From: Sphingobium herbicidovorans
Lineage (GTDB): Bacteria > Pseudomonadota > Alphaproteobacteria > Sphingomonadales > Sphingomonadaceae
DNA: 64,000 bases
Direction: 5' to 3'
Assembly (NCBI RefSeq): GCF_002080435.1
Contig: NZ_CP020538.1
Span: 2,785,501 to 2,849,500 of the forward strand
Shown here: positions 54,570 through 63,561 of the stretch, piece by piece
Layout of the letters: each line of letters opens with the position of its first letter
How positions within the stretch are numbered: the first letter of the stretch is position 1
Made by a program: the position numbers and the translations under genes
The notes under the pieces: generated by a model
What the model was told of the DNA's origin: nothing
Databases searched by the model: none
What the model saw: the letters and a program-made list of their open reading frames with translations, nothing else

Positions 54570-55779
54570 GTTCGACTATATCGCCATCGATCCTGCGGGG
54601 AAGGAGCGGTCGGGCAAGGTCAAGGCCGATACGATGGACGACGCGCGCGCCAGGCTGGATGCGCGCAAGCTGTTCATCGTGCGGATCGAGCCGGGCGCCG
54701 TGGAAAAGGCCGCAAGCCGAACGGGGCTATCGCTGCGCTCTCCGCGGCTGTCGGCCAAGGAACTGACGCTGTTTACCCGCCAGCTATCGACGCTGATCCA
54801 GGTCAGCCCGCTGGAGGAGACGCTGCGCACGATCGGGCGGCAGAGCGAGCAGGCACATGTCCGGGCCATCGTGAGCAAGGTCCATTCGGGCGTGCTGGAA
54901 GGGCGGCGGCTGGCCGATGCGTTGGGCGCCGAGCCCAAGAGTTTCCCCCCGCTGTATCGGGCGATGGTGTCGGCGGGCGAAAGCTCAGGCAGCCTGCCGC
55001 CGATCATGGAGCGGCTGTCGGACCTGATGGAACGGCAGGCGGTGATCCGGTCCAAGGTGCTGACCGCCATCGCTTATCCCAGCGTGCTCGCGGTTTTTGC
55101 GGTGTGCGTGGTCGCGGCGTTGATGATCTTCGTCGTGCCCAAGGTGGTGGAGCAGTTCGATACGGTGGGGCAGGATCTGCCGCTGCTGACGCGCATGGTG
55201 ATGGGGCTTTCCGCCTTTCTGGCTGGCTATTGGTGGCTGCTGCTGATCCTGATGGGGATCGGCGCATTCGCTTTCTGGCAAGCGTTGAAGGTGGGGGCCT
55301 TTCGTTATCGGTTCGATGCGCTGCTTCTGCGATTGCCGCTTCTGGGGCGACTGATCCGCGACCTGCACGCAGCGCGAATGGCGCGGACCCTGTCGACGAT
55401 GGTTGCAAGCCGACTGCCGTTGATGGAGGGGCTGACGCTGACCACGCAGACGGTGCATAATCGGGTCCTGCGACAGGCATCGGAGGACATTGTCGAAGCT
55501 ATTCGGGGCGGCGGCAGCCTGTCGGCGGCGTTGCGCCGCGCGGGCGTTTTTCCGCCCCTGCTGGTCTATCTGGCCGCGAGCGGGGAGAGCGCGGGACGGC
55601 TCGACACGATGCTGGAACGAGCGGCGGACTATCTGGAGCGGGAATTTGACAGCTTCACCTCGGCCGCGCTCGCCATGCTGGAGCCAGTTATCATCATATT
55701 GATGGGCGGTATTGTGGCGGTCATCATCCTGTCTATCCTGCTCCCCATCCTGCAATTGCAGAGCCTTACCGGGGCCTGA
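54562..55779 (+). CDS. gspF: Type II secretion inner membrane platform protein GspF
   Basis: 405 residues from ATG 54562 (MAEFDYIAIDPAGKE). Two T2SSF domains (about 70-195 and 270-395), with SLSAALRRAGVFPPLLVYL in the second, and three membrane spans (about 170-192, 215-240, 375-398). It couples GspE to pseudopilin assembly. An upstream in-frame extension to 54448 lies within gspE and lacks the conserved start. Confidence 0.95.
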   Translation: MAEFDYIAIDPAGKERSGKVKADTMDDARARLDARKLFIVRIEPGAVEKAASRTGLSLRSPRLSAKELTLFTRQLSTLIQVSPLEETLRTIGRQSEQAHVRAIVSKVHSGVLEGRRLADALGAEPKSFPPLYRAMVSAGESSGSLPPIMERLSDLMERQAVIRSKVLTAIAYPSVLAVFAVCVVAALMIFVVPKVVEQFDTVGQDLPLLTRMVMGLSAFLAGYWWLLLILMGIGAFAFWQALKVGAFRYRFDALLLRLPLLGRLIRDLHAARMARTLSTMVASRLPLMEGLTLTTQTVHNRVLRQASEDIVEAIRGGGSLSAALRRAGVFPPLLVYLAASGESAGRLDTMLERAADYLEREFDSFTSAALAMLEPVIIILMGGIVAVIILSILLPILQLQSLTGA

Positions 55780-55811
55780 AGGAGTGAATATGTTTGATTG
55801 TGGTTCAGCTT

Positions 55812-55887
55812 CCGTTCGCCCCGATCCTGTCGGAGGGCTTCTCCCGCTTTCAGAAGAAAAGGGCTTCGACAAGTCCAGCCCGAACGG
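55812..55887. repeat. REP/MITE-like palindromic element at the gspG start
   Basis: CCGTTCG (55812-55818) and CGAACGG (55881-55887) bound a 76-base imperfect inverted repeat whose right arm contains GGGCTTCGACAAG and CCAGCCCGAACGG, a common dispersed motif in sphingomonads. It separates the strong AAGGAG-ATG at 55781-55792 from the conserved part of gspG. Confidence 0.6.
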
Positions 55888-55924
55888 GGAGGGGGTGGCT
55901 CGCCGATCGGTTGAAAACGGCTTC

Positions 55925-56359
55925 ATGCTTTCGAGGCGTTCTGCCGAGCACGGCTTTACCCTAGTGGAACTGATGGTCGTGATCGTGATCATCGGATTGC
56001 TGGCGACGATTGTGGCGATCAATGTCATCCCCGCGACCGACACGGCGCGGGTGGAGAAGGCCAAAGCCGACATTGCCACGATAGAACAGGCGCTGGAGCA
56101 ATATCGGCTGGACAATATGACCTATCCATCGGCGACCGATGGCCTGCAGGCGCTGCTCAACCCGCCCGCTTCGCTTGCGCAGCCGCAGCGTTACCGGCGT
56201 GGCGGCTACATCAAGAAGCTGCCCAACGACCCATGGGGCAGGCCCTATGCCTATGCCATACCGGGGCGGAAGGGCGCGTTCGATATCAGCTCGCTGGGCG
56301 CGGATGGCCAGCCGGGCGGCGACAGTGAAAATGCCGACATCTATTCCAGCGAGCTTTGA
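55925..56359 (+). CDS. gspG: Major pseudopilin GspG
   Basis: 144 residues from ATG 55925: leader MLSRRSAEHG, cleaved before FTLVELMVVIVIIGLLATIV with the Glu5 that pseudopilins need; then the GspG core with YPSATDGLQALL, YIKKLPNDPWGRPY and DISSLGADGQPGG (calcium-site region). An in-frame ATG at 55790 with a strong AAGGAG would give a 55-residue leader, because a palindromic repeat is inserted between the two. The short leader is canonical, but 55925 has a poor ribosome site, so the start is uncertain. Confidence 0.85.
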   Translation: MLSRRSAEHGFTLVELMVVIVIIGLLATIVAINVIPATDTARVEKAKADIATIEQALEQYRLDNMTYPSATDGLQALLNPPASLAQPQRYRRGGYIKKLPNDPWGRPYAYAIPGRKGAFDISSLGADGQPGGDSENADIYSSEL

Positions 56360-56384
56360 GATTTCCGAAGTCCTTTTCCGTCGT

Positions 56385-56873
56385 GTGGGACGTCCGCTTT
56401 TGCAAGGCGCCGGTCGGCTGGAAGCCGACGGGCGCTCCGAAGGCGGCTTTACCCTTGTTGAGCTGATGGTCGTGCTGACGATCATCGGCTTCATTTCCGC
56501 TGCGGTCGTTCTGGCGATCCCGGACCCGCGCGGGAGGGTGATCGAGGATGCCGACCGCTTCGCCGCGCGCGTAGCCGCCGCGCGCGACGAAGCGGTCGTG
56601 ACTGCCCGTCCCATGGGCGTGTGGGTTTCCGCTTCAGGCTATGGTTTTCAGCGGCGTGAAGGTGCGCAATGGACGCCGTTGGAGGACAAGCCCTTTGTCA
56701 CCGCCAATTGGAAAGGCGGCACGCGGGCACTGGTGGGCAAGGACGGACGGCAGCAGATCGGCTTTGACGGCACGGGCCTGCCCACCGACGCGATGACGGT
56801 GACGCTGGCGCGCGAAGCCGAGCGTGTGTCAGTGACCGTGGACATGGCGGGGAAGGTCATGGTCGGTGGCTGA
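56385..56873 (+). CDS. gspH: Minor pseudopilin GspH, start uncertain
   Basis: About 162 residues. Cleavage is expected in EGG-FTLVELMVVLTIIGF, followed by the type II H domain (ARDEAVVTARPMGVWVSASGYGFQ). No ATG is available in frame between the gspG stop and the cleavage site; I use GTG 56385 (TTG 56400 is the alternative). A 7-bp hairpin GTCGGCT/AGCCGAC (56413-56429) lies in the leader, again suggesting a repeat inserted at the gene start. Ends overlapping gspI by eight bases. Confidence 0.78.
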   Translation: MGRPLLQGAGRLEADGRSEGGFTLVELMVVLTIIGFISAAVVLAIPDPRGRVIEDADRFAARVAAARDEAVVTARPMGVWVSASGYGFQRREGAQWTPLEDKPFVTANWKGGTRALVGKDGRQQIGFDGTGLPTDAMTVTLAREAERVSVTVDMAGKVMVGG

Positions 56874-57249
56874 AGGCGGTCGTCCAGTTCGCGCCGGTGA
56901 GAGGGGCTTTACCCTGCTGGAGATGCTGGTGGCGCTGGCGGTGTTCAGCCTGGCCGCGCTGGCGCTGGTGCGGTTGCAGGGCGTGACGCTGCGGACTGCG
57001 GCGGACCTGGACAGCAAGGCGCTGGGCCAGATCGTTGCGCGCAACCTGATGGTGGAGGTGCAGACGGACCCCGCACCGCCTGCATTGGGTAGCCAGCAGG
57101 GCGAGGTTGACAATGGCGGCCGGCGCGGGCGCTGGAAGCGCGAAGTCAGGGCCCTGGACGACAAGCGGCTGTTGCAGGTCAATCTGACCGTCGACGGGGC
57201 GGCTGGATCTTCGCCGGTCGTGCTGAGCTTCGTGCGGGTGGTGCAGTGA
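56866..57249 (+). CDS. gspI: Minor pseudopilin GspI
   Basis: 127 residues from GTG 56866. Leader MAEGGRPVRAGERG cleaved before FTLLEMLVALAVFSLAALAL, then the GspI core (ALGQIVARNLMVEVQ and WKREVRALDDKRLLQV). It caps the pseudopilus tip with GspJ and GspK. Coupled to gspH upstream by overlap. Confidence 0.85.
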   Translation: MAEGGRPVRAGERGFTLLEMLVALAVFSLAALALVRLQGVTLRTAADLDSKALGQIVARNLMVEVQTDPAPPALGSQQGEVDNGGRRGRWKREVRALDDKRLLQVNLTVDGAAGSSPVVLSFVRVVQ

Positions 57250-57302
57250 TGCGCCTTTTACCTTCCCCCCATCCTGCCGGGACGGGCGTGCCGGATCTGC
57301 TG

Positions 57303-57937
57303 ATGTCGGGGGAAGCGGGGAGGGCGGCTTTACCCTGATCGAACTGCTGGTCGCGCTGATGATTTTCGCCATGCTGTCGGCGGCGGGCGTGCTGCTGCTG
57401 GGCAACAGCGTGTCGGCGCAGGCGCAGATCAAGGTGCGGCTGGACGATCTGGCCGCCGTGCAGCGCGCTGGCGGCGCGCTGGCGGCTGATCTTGGGCAGG
57501 CGGCGCCGCGCATCAGCCGCACCGAAATCGGAACGCTTGCGCCTGCTTTCTGGTCGCATCGAGAGGGCGAAGCCGTGCCGGTGCTTCAGTTCGTGCGCGG
57601 GGGCTGGGACAATCTGGGCGATCTGCCGCAACCTTCCCTGCGAAAGGTTGAATATTGGGTGCGGCAGGGGCGGCTGGAACGGCGGACCTATGCCCAGGTT
57701 GATGGCGCGGCGGGCGATGAGCCTGCGGCCCTGCTGGACAATGTCGATGAAGTCGTCCTGCGTTTCCGGGATGCGCAAGGGAGTTGGCGGGATGAATGGA
57801 CGCCGACCCAACCGGACCTGATGCCCTGGGCCGTCGAGATGACGGTGACGCGCACCGGGGAGCCACCGGTAACCCTGCGCTTCCTGGTCGGGCCAGGGCC
57901 AGCCGAGCGATTGCCGGAGGAGGCTGCCGGTGCCTGA
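57303..57937 (+). CDS. gspJ: Minor pseudopilin GspJ, apparent frameshift in the leader
   Basis: The mature protein (from FTLIELLVALMIFAML, 57329) is intact to a stop at 57937 and includes LRKVEYWVRQGRLERRTY and LLDNVDEVVLRFRD, typical of GspJ. In its own frame there is no ATG, GTG or TTG between the preceding in-frame stop at 57224 and the cleavage site. ATGs at 57249 (overlapping the gspI stop) and 57303 are one frame off. Adding one G in the G-rich run at about 57317-57324 would give the canonical leader MSGEAGRGG. So there is a one-base deletion or a sequencing error. Confidence 0.75.
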
Positions 57938-58919
57938 TCCCCGCAAGCAAGGCGAACGGGGTGCGGCCCTGCTGACGGTGCTGCTGCTCGTAGCGGTGAT
58001 GGCGGTGGTGGCGTCCACGGCGCTGGAGCGGCTCGCGCTGGCGACGCGGATGACGGGCAATGGCGGAGCGATCGACCAGGCGCGCGCCTTTGCCGATGCG
58101 GGCGTGGAAATCGCGCGTTTGCGGATTGGCGATCTGGTGGCGGCGAATCCGGGTAAGACGACGCTGGCGGGCAATTGGATGGGAACGCCGCAGCCCATCG
58201 CCGTTCCGGGCGGCATGGCCAGCGCGCGGGTGAGGGACGCGGGAAACTGCTTCAACCTCAACAGCGTGGTGGCTGGCGAAAATGAGGCCAATCTGAAAGT
58301 CCGGCCGGTCGGCATTTCGCAATTTCAGGCATTGTTGCAGGCGCTGGGCGTCGATGCACGGCAGGCGCAGGTGGCGGCGACCTCACTGGGCGACTGGATT
58401 GACAGCGACAGCGTACCGCAGCCGGGCGGCGCGGAGGATGAGACCTATGCGCAGGCGGCGCGGCCCTATCGTGCCGCCAATCGCTTCATGGTCGACGCCA
58501 GTGAATTGCGGGCCGTCCATGGCGTGACGCCTGCCATTTACGATCTGGCGCGGCCCTGGATATGTGCGCTGCCGACGGCGGATCTGTCGCCGATCAACAT
58601 CAATACGCTGCTGCCTGAACAGGCGGTGCTGTTCGCGATGCTGCTGCAAGGGCAGGTAAGCGTGGCGCAGGCGCGGCAATTGCTGGCGCAACGCCCTGCC
58701 GAGGGCTACGGCAGCACCGTCCAGTTTTGGGCGCCGCTCGCCAGCCAGGGCATCAATCCGCTTGAGGAAGCGGCCAATCAGGTCAAGTTGACGACAGGAT
58801 TTTTCGGGGTGGAAATTACGGTGGACGTTGGGGGAACACAGCTTGTCGAGCGGGCGCTGATCGATGCCCGGCAGAGCCCGGCGAGGCTGATCCGCCGCAG
58901 TTGGGGAAGCGGCGCGTGA
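57930..58919 (+). CDS. gspK: Minor pseudopilin GspK
   Basis: 329 residues from GTG 57930. Short leader MPDPRKQGERG, hydrophobic helix AALLTVLLLVAVMAVVAS without Glu5, as usual for GspK. The large globular domain has SVPQPGGAEDETYA (calcium-binding loop region) and DLSPININTLLPEQ, the helix-hairpin-like part. It tops the pseudopilus. The start overlaps gspJ by eight bases. Confidence 0.92.
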   Translation: MPDPRKQGERGAALLTVLLLVAVMAVVASTALERLALATRMTGNGGAIDQARAFADAGVEIARLRIGDLVAANPGKTTLAGNWMGTPQPIAVPGGMASARVRDAGNCFNLNSVVAGENEANLKVRPVGISQFQALLQALGVDARQAQVAATSLGDWIDSDSVPQPGGAEDETYAQAARPYRAANRFMVDASELRAVHGVTPAIYDLARPWICALPTADLSPININTLLPEQAVLFAMLLQGQVSVAQARQLLAQRPAEGYGSTVQFWAPLASQGINPLEEAANQVKLTTGFFGVEITVDVGGTQLVERALIDARQSPARLIRRSWGSGA

Positions 58920-60025
58920 GTGTGCGGGACGGCCTGATCGTAACCCTGCCTGAACAGGGAGAGCCGCAATGGATGCGTGTGGCCGATGGCGTCGTGACGC
59001 AAAGCGGCGAGGGCGCGAACTGGCTTGCGGCTTGCGGACTGGCCGCTCTGCCAGCCGACATGGTGGTGATGCTGGTGCCTCCCGCTGCGCTGGTCACGCT
59101 GCACTGGGCGCATTATCCTGAACTTGCGCCGCGTCAGGGGCGGGCGGCGGCGCGGCTGGCGGCGCTGGCGTCCGGCATCGTCCCCGCCGATCAGTTGTTT
59201 GCGGCGGCGAACGAGAATGACGACCCCGCGGCCGCTCACATCGTGGCGGTCGCGGCGCGCAGCGACATGCAGCATTGGCTGTTGTGGGCGCAGCATCATG
59301 GGCTGGACCCGGACATCATCGTACCCGCGCCGTTGCTGCTGCCCGAACCCGTCGAGGGCGTGGCGAGAGGCATGTTCGGTGGCGAGGTGCTGTTGAGAGG
59401 CAAGGATGCTGCTTTTGCCGGCGAACTTGCGCCCATTCTTCCGCCCGATGCGGTGATCGAGCATGTCTCGCCAGATCAGGTGGAGACGCTGGTGATCGCG
59501 GCGCTGCAAAGCCCGCCGCTGGACATGCGGCAAGGTGATTTCGCCAAGCGGGTGCGCCGAACAGCCGACAAGCGGACGTTCGGGCGTATCCTGCTGTGGA
59601 GCGCGCTTGTCCTGGCGGTGAGCCTGTTCATCACCCTGATCGCGGTGGTGCGGCAGCATGTGGCGGCTTCGAACCTTGATGCGCAAAGCCTTGAGCTGGC
59701 GCGGCAGGTGGCGCCGAATGCCGGTGACCTGGACCTGGCGGAAGCGGAGATCGAGCGGCAGCTGGCGGCTCGGGGTGCTGGCGCCTACGCCTTTACCGCG
59801 CCCGTCGCGGCATTGCTTGGCGCGCTGCAGGATACGCCGGGGGTGTCATTGACCGCTCTGTCGCGCGACCCTGACGGGATGATCCGCGCGACATTGGCGG
59901 CGGCGAAGGTAGAGGAAATCAACAGCATATTGCTGGCGTTGCAGGGAGCGGGCTTCACCATCACGGCGACGCCTTCGCAGGATCCCGGCGGCCGGGCGCT
60001 CGCGGACATCACGGTGCGATCATGA
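58916..60025 (+). CDS. gspL: Type II secretion platform protein GspL
   Basis: 369 residues from GTG 58916, overlapping the gspK stop (GTGA). Cytoplasmic actin-like domain (1-215), one membrane span (about 228-250) and a periplasmic ferredoxin-like domain. It tethers GspE to the membrane and pairs with GspM. A longer reading from TTG 58901 is unlikely. Confidence 0.88.
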   Translation: MSVRDGLIVTLPEQGEPQWMRVADGVVTQSGEGANWLAACGLAALPADMVVMLVPPAALVTLHWAHYPELAPRQGRAAARLAALASGIVPADQLFAAANENDDPAAAHIVAVAARSDMQHWLLWAQHHGLDPDIIVPAPLLLPEPVEGVARGMFGGEVLLRGKDAAFAGELAPILPPDAVIEHVSPDQVETLVIAALQSPPLDMRQGDFAKRVRRTADKRTFGRILLWSALVLAVSLFITLIAVVRQHVAASNLDAQSLELARQVAPNAGDLDLAEAEIERQLAARGAGAYAFTAPVAALLGALQDTPGVSLTALSRDPDGMIRATLAAAKVEEINSILLALQGAGFTITATPSQDPGGRALADITVRS

Positions 60026-60510
60026 CGGAAGCTTTACAGAAATATTGGGCAGAGCGGTCGCCGCGCGAGCAATGGATGCTGGGCGTGATGTTCGCCATGC
60101 TGGCCGTGGTGATATTCTGGCTGGGCATCATGCGGCCGTTGGCGTCGGCGCAGCGGTCAACACATGACGCGTTGATCGAGGCGACGGATCGCAATGCGGC
60201 AATGCGGACGAAGGTCAGCCTGCTCAAGACGTTACCCCGGACTGTCAACGCCGGGCCGACGGATTCAGCGGTCGACCAATTGGTAGGCCAAAGCGCGGGT
60301 GAGGCCGGATTGACGCTGGAGCGGGCGCAGGCCCAGGGGACAGGGCGGATCGAAATCGCGATGGCATCGGTGCGGCCGGTCGCGCTCTTTTCCTGGCTTG
60401 CGGCCTTGGAGACGCAGGGGGTCCGCGTGGAAACGATGAGCGCGCGGCCTTCGCCGACGGCGGGTAGCGTATCGGTGCAGGCGGTGCTGGTGCAGGGAAC
60501 AGGACGATGA
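60022..60510 (+). CDS. gspM: Type II secretion protein GspM
   Basis: 162 residues. Short N-terminus, one membrane segment (about 22-38), coiled coil, then a ferredoxin-like periplasmic domain. The opening (YWAERSPREQWMLGVM) is characteristic of GspM. Coupled to gspL and gspN by four-base overlaps. Confidence 0.88.
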   Translation: MTEALQKYWAERSPREQWMLGVMFAMLAVVIFWLGIMRPLASAQRSTHDALIEATDRNAAMRTKVSLLKTLPRTVNAGPTDSAVDQLVGQSAGEAGLTLERAQAQGTGRIEIAMASVRPVALFSWLAALETQGVRVETMSARPSPTAGSVSVQAVLVQGTGR

Positions 60511-61229
60511 AGTCGCTCCAACTATCGGGCCGTGCGCGCGCCGTGCTGATCCTGCTGTTCCTGTTCGGTTTGATCGCGTTCATGCCGATGCGGATCGCGC
60601 TGGGGCTGACGGGCCTGGAGCGTGTCGGCGTATCGGCGCGGGACGTGCGAGGTTCCTTGTGGAGCGGGCGCATCGATCAACTTATGTTGGGCACGATACC
60701 GGTGGGAGCGGTGCGAGCGGGGCTTTCCCCCATATCCCTGCTGATGGGCCGCGCGCGTATCGACATCTGGCGGCGGCGGGGGGCTGCCGACGATCTGAGT
60801 GGCGCCTTGACGGTAGGGTTCAACCGCATCGGCATTGACGATGTGACCGGCGCGGTGCCGCTGGGGCGCAGTTTTGCGCCGCTGCCGATCGGCAGCCTGG
60901 TCATGGAGGATGTGACCGCTTACTTTTCCGGAGACCGTTGCGGCCATGCCGAAGGCCGGGTGCGCGCGCAACTGGCGGGGCAGTTTCCTGGCCTGAACCT
61001 GTCGCAGGGCTTGTCGGGCACGGCCAGTTGCGACGGCGACGCCCTGCTGCTGCCGCTGGTCAGCCAATCGGGCCTTGAAAAGATCAGCCTGCGGATCTGG
61101 CGGTCGGGACGCTATGTCGCGGAGATGCGGGTTGAGACGGCCGATGCCGGGCTGGGGGCTGCGCTGGCAAAGGCGGGCTTCTCCGATGCGGGTGGCGCAC
61201 AGTTGCTGAAGGTCGAAGGGACGTTGTGA
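60507..61229 (+). CDS. gspN: Type II secretion protein GspN
   Basis: 240 residues. One N-terminal membrane segment (about 10-30), then a beta-rich periplasmic part with RGSLWSGRIDQL, the T2SSN hallmark. GspN occurs in a subset of systems; its exact role is unclear. Overlaps gspM and the prepilin peptidase gene by four bases each. Confidence 0.85.
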   Translation: MKSLQLSGRARAVLILLFLFGLIAFMPMRIALGLTGLERVGVSARDVRGSLWSGRIDQLMLGTIPVGAVRAGLSPISLLMGRARIDIWRRRGAADDLSGALTVGFNRIGIDDVTGAVPLGRSFAPLPIGSLVMEDVTAYFSGDRCGHAEGRVRAQLAGQFPGLNLSQGLSGTASCDGDALLLPLVSQSGLEKISLRIWRSGRYVAEMRVETADAGLGAALAKAGFSDAGGAQLLKVEGTL

Positions 61230-61975
61230 TCGACCCGCTATGGGCCTTGCTGGGCGGTATGGCAGGCGCGATTGCGGGCAGTTTTCTTGGCACGCTGGCG
61301 CTGCGGTGGCCAGAAGGGCGCGGCGTGATGCGCGGCCGGTCTGCCTGTGACGGGTGCGGCCGGACATTGGGCATTGTTGATCTGGTCCCGATTTTAAGCG
61401 CGGCGCTGTTGCGTGGGCGGTGCCGAAGCTGCGGGGCCGCCATCGATCCGCTGCACGCGCGGGTGGAGATGGGCTGCGCGATCATCGGGGCGATCGCCTG
61501 TGGCGCCATGCCCGGATTTGCCGGTGCTGGCTGGTCGCTTTTAATGTGGCTATTGCTGACCCTGGCTGTGCTGGACTGGCGGCATTTCTGGTTGCCTGAC
61601 GCGTTGACCCTGCCGCTGGCTTTTCTGGGCCTGACGGCTGGCCTTTGGGTGACGGACCCGTCCCTGCCGGATCGGTTGATCGGCGCTGCGGGGGGCTATC
61701 TGATCCTCCTGACTGTCGCTGTCCTATATCGGACGACGCGAGGCCGGGAGGGCCTGGGATTGGGTGACGCCAAACTTTTGGGCGCGCTTGGCGCATGGTT
61801 CGGCTGGCAAGCCTTGCCCTTCATCCTGCTGCTGGGCGCTAGCCTGGGCCTGCTAGGGGCACTGGCGGGTATTGCGAGCGGGCGAACGGTTGATCGTTCG
61901 ACACGCCTGCCGCTCGGCACCTGCCTTGCGCTGGCGGCGTTGCCGGGCTGGTGGTTGTCAGGGTTGATCAGATAG
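61226..61975 (+). CDS. gspO: Prepilin peptidase GspO/PilD-like
   Basis: 249 residues from GTG 61226. Multi-span A24 peptidase with zinc-type cysteines (CDGCG and CRSCG) and both catalytic Asp: one in LDWRHFWLPDALTLP, the second in GLGLGDAKLLGALGAW. It cleaves and N-methylates GspG to GspK. Last gene of the gsp operon, so this system carries its own processing enzyme. Confidence 0.93.
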   Translation: MIDPLWALLGGMAGAIAGSFLGTLALRWPEGRGVMRGRSACDGCGRTLGIVDLVPILSAALLRGRCRSCGAAIDPLHARVEMGCAIIGAIACGAMPGFAGAGWSLLMWLLLTLAVLDWRHFWLPDALTLPLAFLGLTAGLWVTDPSLPDRLIGAAGGYLILLTVAVLYRTTRGREGLGLGDAKLLGALGAWFGWQALPFILLLGASLGLLGALAGIASGRTVDRSTRLPLGTCLALAALPGWWLSGLIR

Positions 61976-62032
61976 CCTCGGGCAGCATGGCTTCGGACCT
62001 GCTTGCGACTGCTTTCGATGCGTGCGTCCAGA

Positions 62033-63328
62033 TCAGTCTTCGTGGCGGAGGTTCGCGCTGCCCGCCTGATGCGATGGGCCAGCATGCAGGTAGATGTCGC
62101 GCTGGGGATAGGGCAGGCCGATGCCATGCGTCTGAAAGAGGTCCCACAGCCGGTTGAGGATGTCGGACTGCACATTCCCCACACCCTGTTCAGGATCGAG
62201 TATCCAGACCATGATGTCATGTTCCAGCCCCCGTTCGCCGAAGGCGAGGAGCCATACTGTTGGCTCGGGCTTTGGCAGAACCCGATGGGATGCCTTGGCT
62301 GCCTGAATCATCAGCTTTTGCGCCAGGTTCAGGTCGCTCTCATAGGAAATGACGACGGGAATGTGGATGCGGACGTCCCGGTTGGAAAAGGACCAGTTTT
62401 CCACGGCCTGGGTCATGAGTTGTTCGTTCGGGATCAGATGTTCCTTGCCATCGCGCGTGATGACGGACACCGCGCGAACGCCGATCTTGTTGATCGCCCC
62501 GAACGTATCACCGACTGCAATCACGTCTCCCGGCTTGACCGACTTGTCCATCAGCAGGATCAATCCGGCGATCAGATTGCCAAAGGTTTTCTGAAGGCCG
62601 AAGCCAACGGCAAGACCCAGCGCGCCGGAAAAGACCGTAAGCGTCGTCAGGTCGATCCCCAATATATCGACGCCAAACAGGATCGCCACGACCACCACGG
62701 CAAGGCTTCCCAATTTCTGGAACAGCGCGCGCTGTGAAAGATCGAGGGCTGAAAGGCGGCCCACTGCATGTGTCATGATGCGGTTGGCTATTCTGGTCGC
62801 GGCAAACAATATGGCGCCGACGAGCAGGAAGTTGACGACGTTGAGCAAGGATATCCGCCGGCGGCCAACATGCAGCGCAGTGGCGTCAAGGCTCGTCGTC
62901 AGCGCCCCGACTCCGCCGAGGGCTGCGGCCAGGGTCAGGACGAAAGCTACTGCTGCGAGAAATATGCACATCCACAAAGGCAGGCTGGCGATGCGCAGCA
63001 CATAGCCCGTGGTCATCATGAGCGCGCCGCTGAATGCGAAAGCGATGATCATCAACGCAGGCTCTGCAAATGGCAGCAGCGCGAGAGGAAGAATGAGGAT
63101 GAGCGCCCCTGTCGCGAAACGCAGAAGGTCCGGGACGCGCTTGCCCAGCAATGCGCCTCGCGTCCCCACATCGGATCGCATCCACCGGCGAGATGCCGGT
63201 CCGCCCCAACGAGCGGCCGCTTCGCCCGCGATCACGGCAAAGGCGACGAGCGATCCGGCGATCACCAGTTGCGCCATGCTGGAGTTCCAGCCCATGTCGG
63301 ATAACCAGATCTCGATAGCTTCGGTCAT
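62033..63328 (-). CDS. MscS-family mechanosensitive channel
   Basis: 431 residues. About five N-terminal spans up to residue 215, then the pore helix region (LTVFSGALGLAVGFGLQKTFGNLIAGLILL) with the Gly/Ala packing of MscS, and the beta domain (VKPGDVIAVGDTFGAINKIGVRA, IPNEQLMTQAVENWS). The C-terminal alpha-beta vestibule is followed by a His-rich tail. It opens under hypo-osmotic membrane tension. It is convergent with gspO; the 57-base gap shows no clear terminator. Confidence 0.92.
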   Translation of the reverse strand: MTEAIEIWLSDMGWNSSMAQLVIAGSLVAFAVIAGEAAARWGGPASRRWMRSDVGTRGALLGKRVPDLLRFATGALILILPLALLPFAEPALMIIAFAFSGALMMTTGYVLRIASLPLWMCIFLAAVAFVLTLAAALGGVGALTTSLDATALHVGRRRISLLNVVNFLLVGAILFAATRIANRIMTHAVGRLSALDLSQRALFQKLGSLAVVVVAILFGVDILGIDLTTLTVFSGALGLAVGFGLQKTFGNLIAGLILLMDKSVKPGDVIAVGDTFGAINKIGVRAVSVITRDGKEHLIPNEQLMTQAVENWSFSNRDVRIHIPVVISYESDLNLAQKLMIQAAKASHRVLPKPEPTVWLLAFGERGLEHDIMVWILDPEQGVGNVQSDILNRLWDLFQTHGIGLPYPQRDIYLHAGPSHQAGSANLRHED

Positions 63329-63561
63329 GGGTGCACCATCTCATGAAGGCGGCATGGACACCGCATGGCACTGGACAACGCCATTTCATCCCTTTCGTCG
63401 CAATTTTCGGCGCAGTGGGCAAGTGAGGGATGGCCGCGCCACCGAAACCGGTTTCGTGCGTTACCGGCTCTGTGGGGACGAACAGCAAAAAAATCGCCGA
63501 CCGCCATAACGCTTCTTGCTGTTAGACCGCATGCACGCCACCGCCGCATCAACGAGGTCCG
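63329..63561. other. Divergent intergenic region
   Basis: 233 bases between the MscS-like gene and the SLC13-type gene. I see no supported ORF, hairpin or operator here. It should contain both promoters. Confidence 0.5.

Noticed and set aside
63329..63561. Small ORFs in the gap before the SLC13-type gene
   Set aside because: No ribosome sites, Arg/His-rich random composition.
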